Positions 11,671 to 24,170 of a stretch of DNA of 64,000 bases are shown here, piece by piece (the stretch's first letter is position 1; each line of letters begins with the position of its first letter). Location of the stretch: positions 175,001-239,000 of the forward strand of contig NC_091115.1 in NCBI RefSeq assembly GCF_024713975.1, written 5' to 3'. Source of the DNA: Paralichthys olivaceus (Eukaryota; Chordata; Actinopteri; Pleuronectiformes; Paralichthyidae). The notes beneath the pieces are model-generated. The model ran no database searches. It had not been told where the DNA came from and saw nothing but the letters and a program-made list of their open reading frames with translations. Made by a program: the position numbers and the translations under genes.

Positions 11671-12839
11671 ACGCACACGGTCGTTGACGTACGTCTCCAG
11701 AACAGATGCTTCATGGGAGTTGGAGTTCAAAACGAATTATTAAAATAATTGGAAAATGGTTATAATCAGATATTTATACGTGTTAATGTCACATGTTCTG
11801 CTCAATGAACAGAAACTAACCAGGGTATTAAATATATATTATGTACATTGTATGATGAAACATCATAATGCTGAACTTTATACTAAAAGATGATTTGTTT
11901 GTTTTGATGACGTTACATCAGAAGCATAAAAACCTGTGGTGGTTTTAATGATTTCATCCTGAGGAATAAAAATCTTCTTTAACCTCAGATCAGTTAAAAC
12001 ACAAAATGATGAAGATGATTGAGGTTATTCTTTTATTCATTCTCCTGTTTGACTGCAACAAAACAATGAAGAGTTTGTGTGTGGGTGTGGCTTGTGTTCA
12101 GGTAAATTCATTTAAATTAGCTATTCAATCTTATACTATGAGTCAGACAGATTTTTATTTTAACGAGACAATTTTCTGTGACCACACGTCATACATTTGA
12201 TAGATTACATTGACTATATGGCCAAAAATATTTGGACAATAGTCCCTGCAGCCACCAGAGGCCTCCACGTGTCTGCGTCCTGTCCTCAGCCTCATGACGT
12301 CTGTGACCCCGAGTCTGAGGCTGGAGGCGGACACATTCCTCTGTCCTCCCCCAGGACCAGAGAGGGAGGGAGGACACAGAGAGAGAGAGACAGAGAGAGA
12401 GACAGAGAGAGGAGCTGCTGCTCAGAGAGTTTAATTAGTGACGAGGAAAGAAGAAGAAGCAGCAGGAGACAGTTGAAAAGTTAAACAGTTGCAGTTTCTG
12501 CTTCAGGTCACTGTCTCAGTCCTCAGTGACACAGATTTGGTTTTACAGCAGGTCACTGAGGATTTACATCAGCTGGACTCTGGTCTATGTCTGGTCCTGG
12601 TCTCTGTCTCTGCCTGGACTTTGGTTCTGGTCCTGGTCTGAGGTGAGTGTAGTTCTGTGGTTCTGCAGAATCTAGATCAGTCCAGAACCAGGTGTGAGTT
12701 TGGTGCTGAGTGATTGGTGAACCACCTGTCGTTAAAGTTTCCTCTAACGGAAAAACCAGAGCACGAGGCTCGAGCCTGAGAAGCATGTTGCCATGGTGAC
12801 CCGGGCTCAGATGAGCGGCGTGCACGAGCTACGGTTGGG
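11671..12839. promoter_or_regulatory. ing3-tspan12 divergent intergenic region, including the probable tspan12 5' UTR
   Basis: The two genes start 1.3 kb apart and point away from each other, as TSPAN12 and ING3 do in human. A GA-rich run (gagagagacagagagagaga) lies at 12379-12415 and GC content rises towards the tspan12 start. Human TSPAN12 has a non-coding first exon; I cannot place its equivalent here with confidence. Confidence 0.45.
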
Positions 12840-13741
12840 ATGGCTCGTGAGGACGCGGTGAAATGTCTGAGGTGTCTGCTGTACGCACTCAACGTTCTCT
12901 TCTGGGTGAGACTTTCATCTTCATCATCACCACTCTACTAACATCATCTTCATCATTATTATGGCTGTATTATGGTATGTGCTCATCTAATCATCTCTTA
13001 CGTCATCATCTTTATTTACATGTTTGTCAGATCAGTCACATGTGAATTGAATTCACATGTCATCAGTTTAACATGTGACTGAGTCTGATTCCAGCTGTTA
13101 TATGTCATCACATGTCATCACATGTCATTTAGCTGACTTACAATTAGTGCATCATCAGCTATGAGGGGCCATTTTTTAGGGAGGTTCAGCATCTTGCCCA
13201 GGGACACTTCGGCATGGGCTGGGATTTCACCTCCTGACCTTCTGGTTGGAGGACAACTGCTCTACTCCCTCAGCCACAGCCGCCCAGGACATTGTACAAG
13301 TGAAAGAACAAACATGTTTGTCTTTACATGTGATGACTGAACTTCATATCAAAGAGATCCAAAGGGTCAAAGGTCAAAGTCACTTTACAGTTTGCATTAA
13401 TGAAATCTACTCTATGTAACAACAAAAAAACAAAGTCTATCCATGTGTTGAACAGAAGTCGTAAAGTCAAGTATAGCTCGGACTTAGAGCGCGCCTGAGC
13501 CTGATGCAAGCCCCACGTCTCCCCTGATGATAAACCTGATTAAATGATATATCCATATTGGATTTATAATATTTATATCTGTATTCACACCCTGACAACA
13601 GTTCTGCTCACCTGAAACACACCTGAACACTGGATATTACCCATGATCCCCGGCTGAGGACTGAGAATAAAAGAGGAAACTAATTTTAATCAAACTGCTG
13701 CTTTAAAGTGAAGTTGATTTAAAGTTTGAAGTGAGAGCAGG

Positions 13742-13779
<38 letters not shown>

Positions 13780-15024
13780 ACATGTCTCACATTCCGACAT
13801 GTTATTTGTAGGCAGCAGAAACTGATCTGTTTATATCTGTGTGTTTATTTGTGTGTGTTCAGCTGATGTCAGTGTGTGTGTTGGGAGTGGCAGCGTGGAT
13901 CAGAGACTCTCTGAACGCCGTCCTGACGCTGACGGCTCACACCAGGTGAGTTCAGGGAAACAGTGACGCATCATAAACACATGTCACTGCTCCAGTGGTA
14001 GAAAGTTACTCATTTACTAGTACTACTGTACCGTCTGTTGCTGTGTGCATTTGCATCTTACACGTTAGTCTGACACGTTAGCCTGACACGTTAGTCTGAG
14101 ACGTTAGTCTGACACGTTAGCCTGAGGCGTTAGTCTGACATGTAAGCCTGACACGTTAGCCTGACACGTTAGTCTGACACGTTAGCCTGACCGATAGTCT
14201 GAGACGTTAGTCTGACACGTAAGCCTGACACGTTAGTCTGACACGTTAGTCTGAGACGTTAGTCTGAGACGTTAGTCTGACACGTTAGTCTGAGACGTTA
14301 GTCTGAGACGTTAGTCTGACACGTTAGCCTGACACGTTAGCCTGAGACGTTAGTCTGAGACGTTAGTCTGAGACGTTAGCCTGACACGTTAGTCTGAGGT
14401 GTTAGTTTGACACGTTAGTCTGACACGTTAGTCTGACACGTTAGTCTGACACGTTAGTCTGACACGTTAGCCTGACACGTTAGTCTGACACGTTAGCCTG
14501 ACATGTTAGTCTGACACGTTAGCCTGACACGTTAGCCTGACACGTTAGTCTGAGGTGTTAGTTTGACACGTTAGTCTGACACGTTAGCCTGACACGTTAG
14601 TCTGACACGTTAGCCTGACATGTTAGTCTGACACGTTAGCCTGACACGTTAGTCTGAGGTGTTAGTTTGACACGTTAGTCTGACACGTTAGTCTGACACG
14701 TTAGTCTGACACGTTAGTCTGAGGCGTTAGTTTGACACGTTAGCCTGACACGTTAGCCTGACACGTTAGCCTGACACTTTAGTCTGACACGTTAGTCTGA
14801 CACGTTAGTCTGACACGTTAGCCTGACACGTTAGTCTGACACGTTAGTCTGACACATACGTGTGTGCAGGTTGGAGGAAGCGGCCATCCTCACATACTCT
14901 CCAGCTGTTCATCCCGTCATCATCGCCGTGTGCTGCTTCCTCGTCATTGTGGCGATGGTGGGATACTGTGGAACACTCAGGTGTAACCTGCTGCTGCTCT
15001 CCTGGGTATGTCTCACCTGTCGTT

Positions 15025-15056
<32 letters not shown>

Positions 15057-15680
15057 CTGTCGCCAGGACATCAGGGCTGAGTGTGATCCATGTCACCTGG
15101 GGGGGCGGGGCCTGGTACCAGGTGTGTGTATGTATTGGAGGAGTTCGTCTCCTTGGTCCGTCCCTGAAAGACGAGCTATCAGGACACCCAGAGAGCATGA
15201 TGGGAAAACATCAGGGTATTAAAAACATGATGTTGTATCACATTACAGTGCATCACATCAAATTACTTTCCACATGTATCACATCATCTGGAGCCTGAGT
15301 GTGTGTTTCAGTACCTGTGCAGTCTGTTGGTGATCTTCTGCATTGAACTGGCCAGCGCAGTGTGGACGTATGACCAGGTGAGAAAACTCGACAGCGCCCC
15401 CGGTGTCTGAACACAGTGAATAACACTGCAGACTGTCGCATAATTAGAATATATAATTATATTCAAACTTGATCTTATTGTGTCTGGATACAGTTTAATA
15501 CTCACAACACTCTACTGTGTAGTACATGTGCACAGTGTGTGGAGTGTTAAGAGAGTGTTGTGTGGTAGTGTGTAGCAAAGTGTGTGTTGGTGTGTGAGCA
15601 GCTGCAGGTTCATTTATTTTCAGCTGCTGATACAAACTGAAAGTAAAAATAAAATGAAATGTGAAACATGTCTGGATCTC

Positions 15681-15719
<39 letters not shown>

Positions 15720-16182
15720 ACTTCTATCTTCGTGAGGACACTCATTGACATAATCATTCCCTAACTTTAACCTATTCTAACCTAAACCTCATTCTAACCC
15801 TCAAACAGTCCATTAAAGGGGGGTCACAAAGTGAGGACCAGACATTTTGTCCTCACTCTGCAGGTTGTGTTGGATCAAACTGGTCCTCACGAAGATAGCT
15901 GTTCAAGAGCACTCAGACTGACACACACACACACACACACTGATTCTGTGAGTTCACCTGCAGCTTCGGTTGTATAACCTCACTGAGTCTGTGTGTGTGT
16001 GTGTGTGTGTGTGTGTTATCTGAGCTCAGGTCTCACCTGCCTGCAGGGGATTGTGGGTATTGTAGTAAGGACAGATTGTTATCAGCTGGTTATCAGAGGG
16101 GGAGGGGTCTTCAGGATGATCCATCATCAGGACTGATAGGAGGGGGGGTTGTCATGACAACTCACCTGTTACAGCTGAGTCT

Positions 16183-16223
<41 letters not shown>

Positions 16224-16971
16224 CGTGTGTGTGTGTGTGAGCAGCCGTCAGTGCAGCGCTCTGATATGATCAGTCTGAAGTCTCGGATGTCAAACTACGG
16301 CCTGCAGAGATACCAGTGGCTCACACACACCTGGAACAGCTTCCAGACACAGGTAACACCCTAACCCACAAACACACACACACGCACACACACACACACA
16401 GTGGTCATGTGACCTGTGTGTGTTGACCAGTTTAAATGCTGCGGAGTGATCTACTTCACTGATTGGCTGGAGATGACAGAGATGGAGTGGCCTCCTGACT
16501 CCTGCTGCTCCAATCAGTATCCAGGCTGCGCTCGCCACGCCCACTACCACGACCTGAGTGACCTCCACCAAGAGGTGAGACACGGCCACCTCTCAATGGA
16601 AGAGACATGCCACGTGTTCACAGAGGTCAGAGGTCAAACTGACCATGTGTGTCTCCGGTGTGTTTCAGGGCTGCGGTCCAAAGATCTACAGTTTCATTCG
16701 TGGGACAAAGCAGTTGCAGGCATTGCGTTTCCTGGGTGTGTCCATTGGCGTAGCTCAGATCCTGGCGATGGCGCTCACCCTCACGCTGCTCTGGGCACTT
16801 TATTATGGACGAACGTCTCCAGGCCTGGACTCCATGACGCCCCCGATGGACTCCACCCCTGACACTGTGACGCATGGAGCCTCAGCTGAAGCTTCAGGCA
16901 GCAACAAAACTAACATGTCCGCTGCCTCCGTGCCGCAGGAACACCATTTTGAGATGGAGCGCCTGTCGTAG
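12840..16971 (+). CDS. tspan12: Tetraspanin-12, 7 coding exons, 301 aa
   Basis: TSPAN12 is a four-pass membrane protein that acts with FZD4 and LRP5 as co-receptor for Norrin in retinal vascular signalling. Exons: 12840-12905, 13863-13945, 14870-15005, 15312-15377, 16245-16352, 16431-16574, 16669-16971. All junctions are GT-AG and in frame; human is 305 aa. The protein starts [20 protein letters not shown]1 and TM2 to TM3 follow ([20 protein letters not shown], then [11 protein letters not shown]). The large extracellular loop has CCG, PDSCC and GC cysteine motifs ([20 protein letters not shown]). TM4 is [17 protein letters not shown] and the tail ends HFEMERLS. Introns 5 and 6 are only 78 and 94 bp. 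Introns 1 to 4 contain a SINE, a minisatellite, an inverted-repeat element and GT tracts. The exon 5 acceptor lies within a (GT)n tract. Confidence 0.97.
13122..13287 (-). mobile_element. tRNA-derived SINE in tspan12 intron 1
   Basis: On the minus strand it opens GGGCGGCTGTGGCTGAGGGA (A-box-like), continues with a degenerate B box (GGAGGTGAAATCCCA), then carries gccgaagtgtccctgggcaa and ends ATTGTAAGTC followed by AGCTAAATGACATG. The tRNA-like head, the GTGTCCCTGGGCAAG block and the TGTAAGTC...CTAAATGAC tail are widespread in teleost SINE/LINE families. Compared with the usual tail, about 19 nt between AAGTC and GCTAAATG are missing. Confidence 0.65.
13742..13778. repeat. (GT)n microsatellite, tspan12 intron 1
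   Basis: About 18 uninterrupted GT dinucleotides. Confidence 0.95.
14064..14856. repeat. 13-bp minisatellite (CACGTTAGTCTGA) in tspan12 intron 2
   Basis: About 60 copies of a 13-bp unit, cacgttagtctga, vary at a few positions (tct/cct, cac/gag, acgtt/aggtgtt). The array ends 13 bp before the exon 3 splice junction, replacing the usual distal intron sequence, so the acceptor has almost no upstream pyrimidine run. Confidence 0.95.
15689..15713. repeat. (CA)n microsatellite, tspan12 intron 4
   Basis: A CA tract abuts the left end of the inverted-repeat element that starts at 15724. Another CA tract lies at 15919-15940, just beyond its right end. Confidence 0.9.
15724..15898. mobile_element. 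Short inverted-repeat element in tspan12 intron 4
   Basis: A perfect 16-bp inverted repeat, CTATCTTCGTGAGGAC at 15724-15739 and its complement at 15883-15898, encloses 143 bp. The interior holds ccctaactttaacctattct-type TAACC-rich sequence and gtgaggaccagacattttgtc. I recognise this pattern as a dispersed teleost repeat often found beside CA microsatellites. I cannot name the family. Confidence 0.55.
16181..16240. repeat. (GT)n tract forming the 3' end of tspan12 intron 4
   Basis: About 60 bp of GT/GTGC repeats run straight into the gagcag acceptor of exon 5. A separate GT tract lies at 15988-16016. Confidence 0.95.
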
Positions 16972-17224
16972 CCGTGGGGACAAGCAGGAAGTGAAGTCTG
17001 AGATGTGTTAACATGTGACATCATCAGGTGACGAAACAGAAACTGAGGAAAACACGACGTGAGAAAAAACGTAAAAACCAATGAGGCATTAAAAATCAGT
17101 GAAATCAACGAGAGATTTAGAAACAACAACCTGTCACATGACGCTCCTCGTGAGTTTGAAATAAAGAACACGACTAAAAAAGACCAGAGGTGGAACAACC
17201 TTTACCATTAATGACACCTGCAGC

Positions 17225-17690
17225 TGTGAACACGCCAGGAACACGTTGTGAACACGCCAGGAACACGTTGTGAACACGCCAGGAATACGTGAACATGTCA
17301 GGAACACGTTGTGACTATATCAGGAAGATGTAAACATGTCAGGAACACGTGAACATGTCAGGAACACGTTGTGACTATATCAGGAACACGTTGTGAACAC
17401 GTCAGGAAGATGTAAACATGTCAGGAACACGTGAACACGCCAGGAACACGTGAACACGTCAGGAACACGAGAACACGTCAGGAACACGTCCGGAACACGT
17501 TGTGAGCACGTTGTGAACAAGTCAGGAACACGTGAACACGTCAGGAACACGTGAACACGTCCGGAACACGTTGTGAACACGTGAGCACGTTGTGAACACG
17601 TCAGGAACACGTGAACACGTCCAGAACACATTGTGAACACGTCAGGAACACGTGAGCACGTTGTGAACAAGTCAGGAACACCAGCACTGT
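17225..17690. repeat. Minisatellite in the tspan12 3' UTR (AGGAACACGTGAACACGTC-like units)
   Basis: Reiterated gaacacg, tcaggaacacg and ttgtgaacacg modules in irregular order lie between the stop codon and the poly(A) signal. They should therefore be transcribed in the mature mRNA. Confidence 0.9.
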
Positions 17691-17815
17691 TCTCCAGACG
17701 TTCTCCGGAACCTGAGCGGTTCCTATGCAAGGATCCCCAGAACTATGTTTTATATGAGAACATGTGTGATTTTGATGTTTTATACTTTTGTGTCTGAGTT
17801 ATTTTCTCACTGGAA

Positions 17816-17821
17816 AATAAA
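17816..17821 (+). terminator. tspan12: Polyadenylation signal of tspan12
   Basis: AATAAA lies 845 nt after the tspan12 stop and is followed by a GT-containing segment. It is the first canonical hexamer on the plus strand that I see after the repeat-bearing 3' UTR. Confidence 0.55.
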
Positions 17822-18647
17822 ACAAAGTTTGAAGCAGAACGACTCTGATCTGTCTTAGTTGATCAATTATTGACAGAATCCAATGAATAATAAGTAAATA
17901 TATAAATATGGATGTGATTCAATAATGTTTTATAAATTCAGGTCAGAGTTTGTTGATTCAATTAAGACACAAAATTTAAGATTAAATATTTTGACTGTGA
18001 AGAATCAGAAACATAAAATTGTAAGAAACTGTATAACTAAAAAACTGAATTATAAACTATAAACAATAAAATTAGGTCCTGAAGAATATCCAGACGGGTT
18101 AGGGTTAGTTTCAGGGACTGAATTGTGTTTTCATGGAACGATGTTTAATTTAGTTTTCACTCAATAATTAATATTTTATCAATACAACAAATCTCATGCA
18201 ACTTGTCCTGCTTTAATAAAAGAAACAGTAAGAAATGATTCACACCAAAGAACAATGACAGCACATGTGCACGTGATCATCCCACAGAAAAAGATAAAGA
18301 GACAGAAATACGATGTTTTCATAATTCAGTTTTGGACGTCGATAACATTTGTGTGGAGCAGTAACAGTGACGGGACGCTAACGGCAGCGAGCAGGGTCGG
18401 ACATTCCAGCTTTGACCTGAACAGTCCAGGGTTATGGTTAACCCTAAACTAACCCCGAATAAAAACAAATATTTTATAAGACTCCAGCACTGAGACGTGA
18501 TCTTTTTATCCAGATGTGACGTAGAAAAGTTCAGAAGGTCACATGGTTCAAGTTTCAGAGAATTGTGACCTGGTTCAACCTCTGAGGACAAAGATTGAAG
18601 ATTGAGACAAAGGCCCCTCCCCTTCATTTTGCATGTTCGGGTGAAGG

Positions 18648-19443
18648 GCCAGGCTGTCCCAATACCTGTTGGGATGGAGGGGTGGGGCTAAGTGTTCGGG
18701 CTTTATAGCCCTCGAAACGGACATTTTGAAGACCCTCACTTGAAATGAAGGGGTACCCAGAATGCCTTGCGAATCACCAGCAAGCTGGGAGAGAGACCCA
18801 CAAATATAATATTTTCCTCATTAATAAGGATTTAAAAATTACGATAAAGATTTTAATATCTTAGTGTAGTAACGTTTCAATGTATTATTGTCATTTCTTC
18901 CACAACAACCTGAAAAAAAGATTGTGAGCGCATTAGTATGCTGGCGTTAGCATGCTAGTGATCTTAATTTGCATGAGAATCCTGTACTTTCACGTATATT
19001 CATACCCCACCCCCTCTCTGAAGACACACGATGCTCTTGGTTGACCCAGCGTGTAGCAGCGATGTTACTGAACTAAACTGCTGATGACACAGCGTCCTGC
19101 AGGTTTCATACAGAGCATGCTAGCAGCCGTTGCTTTGATTCAAACGTGAAATAATGACGAGCATCCGAGCTTTTCAACTTCAAATGTCATAGATTCACCT
19201 GCGTTAGAACAGACGTTACTTGGATATTAAAGGTTCGTCACTTTAGTAACTGCAAACAACAGCTTTGGTTTATTTAAGATCTCAACAACGTTATTACAAT
19301 GACGTCTCTCGTCTGTTTACATCCACGACCACTGATGATGTAACGGCTTCTTGAAGCGCTGTCCCAATTCGTAGGAGAAGATTTCAACCACTAACAAAAC
19401 AACCCTCGAAAACAAGGGGCGGGGGTCAAATGGGATTGGGCCT
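18648..19443. mobile_element. Probable DNA-transposon-derived element (ggctgtcccaat ends)
   Basis: The left end ggctgtcccaatacctg and the right end caaatgggattgggcct are imperfect inverse complements. Internal ccctcgaaac and ccctcgaaaac motifs and ggggcggggg-type GC runs lie near both ends. It includes acccagaatgccttgcg, common in a teleost non-autonomous element with GCTGTCCCAAT termini. Boundaries are approximate and no coding capacity is seen. Confidence 0.45.
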
Positions 19444-20902
19444 AAATATTAAACAAGTTTCATTAAAATACTTTCACTCATTCATCTGTTCACTCACTCA
19501 TTCATTCATTCCTTTATTTATTCATTCACTCATTAAACAAGTTCCATCATGAGAGAACAGGATCCGCCCGACGTCATATAAACCTAAAAAACAACATGAT
19601 GCAACATGTGCTTTAGGTACATAACATTTAAACAAACAAAGATAAACAAAGATGAGCAGCAGCTCTTTTTTAAAAACTAAAATCGTTTAGTCTGACATCA
19701 TTGTTTGTGTTGATCAGAGTGGAAGACCATTGGCTGCGACTGAAATCTCAGGTACAAACTGCATAAAACAGAGTCAGGACGGATGATGTCACAGCACGCA
19801 CACACACACGCACACATTGTTATTAACCATGTTAATACTTGAACACACAAACATGTAAATAAGTTAACATGTTAACACCATAACACGTTAAGGCCCTGAT
19901 CCAGAACTCTTTATAACATATGTAACGTATATTAAAACCACTTTGTGATTCAGTCAAATATTGAGAAAGAAATTAAACATAAATATAAACAAATACATAA
20001 GAATGTTTAAAAAGTGCATAAATTAATATCAAAAATAATAAATAGTAGAATTAAAATTAAATAAATACAAATAAAAAATGGTGAAAGAGATTAAATATCA
20101 AATTTAGAATAAATTGTATACATGAAAAAAGAAAATGTATATTTCAATGTTTCATATTTAATTCATTAAGTTAAATTTCTATCACAACCACACATGTTTT
20201 AAACGTAATTTAAAATGTTATGTATGTATTCTTATAATAATAGAATAAATCCAGTTTTCAAGGCCGTACAACATGTTGACTTCCTGTCTGAAGGTATTTT
20301 TCACGCGTCGTATGTTCACCTGAGACTGAAACAGATGAATCACGAAAACATGAAACACAAAACACACAAAATTCTGACTTGACCTGTTAAAATCATCATC
20401 GTGACCATGACAACAAATGAAAAGACTGACTTTGTTATTAGCTTTGAATTGTTGAGCGAGGCTAGGCTTGCAGTTTCTTTGTGCTATGCTAGCTGACACA
20501 CGGCTAACAGTGAACTTCCTATAATGTCTGTCGTCTCCTTTAAACTGTCTAAAACTAAGTCTCTACACTAGAATCAAGTTTCTTTGAGTAGAAAATAACG
20601 ACGATAACGATTTTAAAAAGAAACAATTTATCAGCCGTGCTACGATTCCTCCTCTGTGATGTTGCACAGCTGGAGAAACACTCCGTCCTCAAATGTGTGA
20701 TCGGAGGCGGAGTCCGCCGAGTGCTTTCAGTTTCACGTTTCCCTCTGCATGGATAACGTTGAGCTAACCCGTCACTTCCAGTGTGGACACCAAACCTGTC
20801 GTCTGAGTCTGTTGTGGTTCCGAGGCCGTCGACCCCCGACTCAGCCCGTCGTCCTTCTGCTGGCTGGATCGTTTTTCCATGTTGGAGGGGAGGCGGAGTT
20901 AT
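19444..20902. other. AT-rich tspan12-kcnd2 convergent spacer
   Basis: The two genes converge here. A (cattcatt)n-like stretch lies at about 19480-19535. TTTATT at 19513-19518 is an AATAAA on the minus strand and is a distant candidate poly(A) signal for kcnd2. No exon is recognisable. Confidence 0.4.
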
Positions 20903-23900
20903 CTAGAGCGCTGACACCCGGACAATGTTGGCCTGGGAGGAGTTGATCGAGGCAGTTGGTCCGTCGCCTCCAGGCATGGTGCCAGGAGGTGCTGGCACGC
21001 CGATGACGGCGGCGGTGATGTGCGGCCGGCCGCAGTTCAAAGGAACCGTCTCCTCGAAATCTGCGTTCAGACTGGAACGACTACAAGAGAGGAAACAAAA
21101 ATATTGATCTTTATATCGTCAAACATGTTCAGAGTCACTGTGACGAGGATTCTTTGAAAAGTTTCATCGGTGGAAGAACTTTTAAGAACACGTGGACGTT
21201 AAGTCAGCAAACATGAAACTTCAGAACTGATCTTTTCAGTCTCTTAACAAAACCATTGAACTGATTCAGTGTAAATCAGTGATTTCAATCATTTTCTGTG
21301 AAACATGAAGCAGCAACACGGTCGATCATAACGATGATAATGTATTAAGTCTTCAGAATGAAGGAGAGTTGTGGATTCAGTTTGAGAGGAACGGCCAAAG
21401 GAAATTCTGTGTGAACACACTGTGTTGAGTCACGTGACCAAGGGTGTAACTTTATCAGTGAGTCAGAGAGATTCAAGTTTAAAAAGCTGATTGATGAAGA
21501 AAATAACCTGCAGTCGTCCTTATTTAACTAACTAGCATCAGCTCAATAAAATGAAATGTACCATCATCAGAAGTGTGTAACAGATGACTGACTGCAGTAC
21601 CTGTTCTCTCCAGATGGATCACTGTGGCCCAGTGTGTGTGTGTGTGTATATATATATACACTGCAGGGGGCAGTAGAGCAGTGTGACACCTTTAAAGTAA
21701 AGCAGGCATTAATCCTGAGACTCTGTTTGTTTTCTTTTAGAATTGTGTTGTCCAGTCTCAGATCAGTGAGAGTTCCAATAAAGTTTAAAAGTTTGAAGTT
21801 TGACGGAGATGGTCTGTCCAGATGTTTATGTTCCCACAGCTGGACATTCTCTGGATTCCTGCTCCGTCACATGATCTGTGCTGTTTATAGACGAGCGAGC
21901 GACTCGTCCTGTTTCACTCACTTTTATTTAAGTTCAGCAAAAGTTTCAGCTAAACTTACTCAAGTTCCTCCAAGACCTCCTCAAGACCATCAAACATCTC
22001 TCTAAGACTTCTACATCCCTTTGCTTTCACACCCAGACCTTTGGACCATCTCAAACCTTATCATCCAGTTCCAGAAGATTCCCATGGCCATCGAAGAGTT
22101 TCTTCAGAATCTCTGCAGAATCCTCAATGAGCCCATGATACCTCTTCTAAGAATCCTGGGACAAAGAGTTTCCTCAGGGTCAACTAAAACCTTCTCAATG
22201 AATCCTGGAACCTTTTAAAATCTCTACAACTTTCAGAAGGAACTTCCTCAGATATATTCAGAACCTTCTCAGTGACTCCTCCAACCTCTTTAAACACCTT
22301 GATTCTAGAACCTCAGGAACCTCTTCAGGGACACGCTCCTCAACATGTGTCCTCCTCAGATCACCTGATTATTTACCTGACAACACTCGGCCTCTCTCTG
22401 ATCTGGATGGTGCTCAGCTCCTGGACGCTGCTCTGCAGACCCACAGACATGTTGGAGTTTGGGACGGTGAAGGTCTTCCTCTTCCTGCGGGCGCAGCAGG
22501 ACGTGAGGCCGCGAGGTGAAGACGAGATGGAGGAGGAACGAGAAACCGGCTTCACCAGCGTCACCTCCCTGCAGCTCTCCTCCATCGTCTTCTCGTCCAC
22601 AACCTTGTGGTTCTGAGGGACGTCATAGGACGGAGAGTCTCATGTGAGTCAATCAATAAATGTCTTGATCTTATCAAGTGTAACATTTGAGACTCTGGGT
22701 TAGGGTTGTGATCCGACTGTCACTGTCACACACCAGTCTGTGTTGTGTGTCTGTGTTGTGTGTCACTCACTGTGGTGTGTTCCAGACACTGCTGCAGGTG
22801 ATGTCTGTGTTGTGTGTCTGTGTCTTGTGTCTGTGTTGTGTGTCACTCACTGTGGTGTGTTCCAGACACTGCTGCAGGTGATGTTGGTGAACTTCGTAGT
22901 TTGGGTTGATCTTGCACACCAGCGCTTGTCCCGCCTCCTTGGACGCCTTCACAAACAGAAGTCACATGACCACAGAGTGAATGACAGGACTACCACTCGA
23001 CTTTAAGAACGTTAACTGCTGTCCCGTTTTTTTACCCATAATCCCCTCTTTAAAATGACTCAGGCCTCATTTGATCCAGAGCCGGACCAGGATGATGAAT
23101 GTCACCGGTCACAGTGATGCCTGACCTTGAAGATCAGAGTCCTCACCTCGATCCTCACGACCTCTGAGGGTCACGAACCTTATTCTCTCACAGACTCCAG
23201 AAAAGGACGATGATGAAAATAAAGAAACGAGTGAATCTTACTCCTGAAGGTCACAAACTTTATTCTTCCTCATTGTTCTAACTCCTGAGGATCCTCATGA
23301 GGACACAAGAGTAAATCCTGAACCTCAGTCCCTTTAGGTTACTTTCATGAAAATCCCATAGGTCACTGCTGAAGACACTAAAAGAAGGTGTGGATGGCCC
23401 GAGGCTACAGAAGACACACCCCTGACTCCAGCACAATTAAATATAAGAACCTTAAAGGAACCGACAGAAGGTCACAAGGCTCACGTTGGGGATTCAGGTC
23501 TAAAGAAGGTCATCCTCTTCTATCGAGGATCTTTAGGACCTTTAGGTCAATCATGGACCTCCTGCACACCTTAAGACTGAGGTAGTGAGGACACACCTCC
23601 TTCTGGTGTCACCTGTTCTGAGCGTCTCTATGTTTTCTCTTCTCACTACAAACAAGATGTTTCTTATTTCTGTAAAGTTCACGTTTGTCACCTCGGGTCG
23701 CATTACGCCACCCCCCCCCTGCATGGCGCCGGGCGCCAAGACGCAACGTGTCATGAAACGTCGGTCGGTAGTCGAGCCACAGGGCCAATCAAAACACAGA
23801 AGAAGAGGAGGCGGAGCTTGAGATGGAGAACGGGGCTGAAAGGTTCTGTTGGTGCGTTGGAGAACCTCAGACAGGATGGAGGGAAAATACATCATCTGTT

Positions 23901-24019
23901 GTTTTACCACGAAGCTTTGTCTCCAGCTACTTACAGACGCCCCCACCCCCCCACCCCCCCACCCAATGAGGAGGAGATAACGAGGGAAGTTGTATTTTTG
24001 GGTGAACTATCCCTTTAAA

Positions 24020-24080
<61 letters not shown>

Positions 24081-24138
24081 TGAGTGAGTGTGTGTGAGTC
24101 TGTGTGTGTGAGTCTGTATGTGAGTCTGTATGTGAGTC

Positions 24139-24170
<32 letters not shown>

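Noticed and set aside
14064-14856. CRISPR-like array of short regular repeats
   Set aside because: The 13-bp units are contiguous with no unique spacers, inside a vertebrate intron.
23060-23180. Short AG/GTGAGG-bounded segments as the missing kcnd2 exon 3
   Set aside because: The only candidate on the minus strand is about 17 nt and does not encode a KARLARIR-like sequence.
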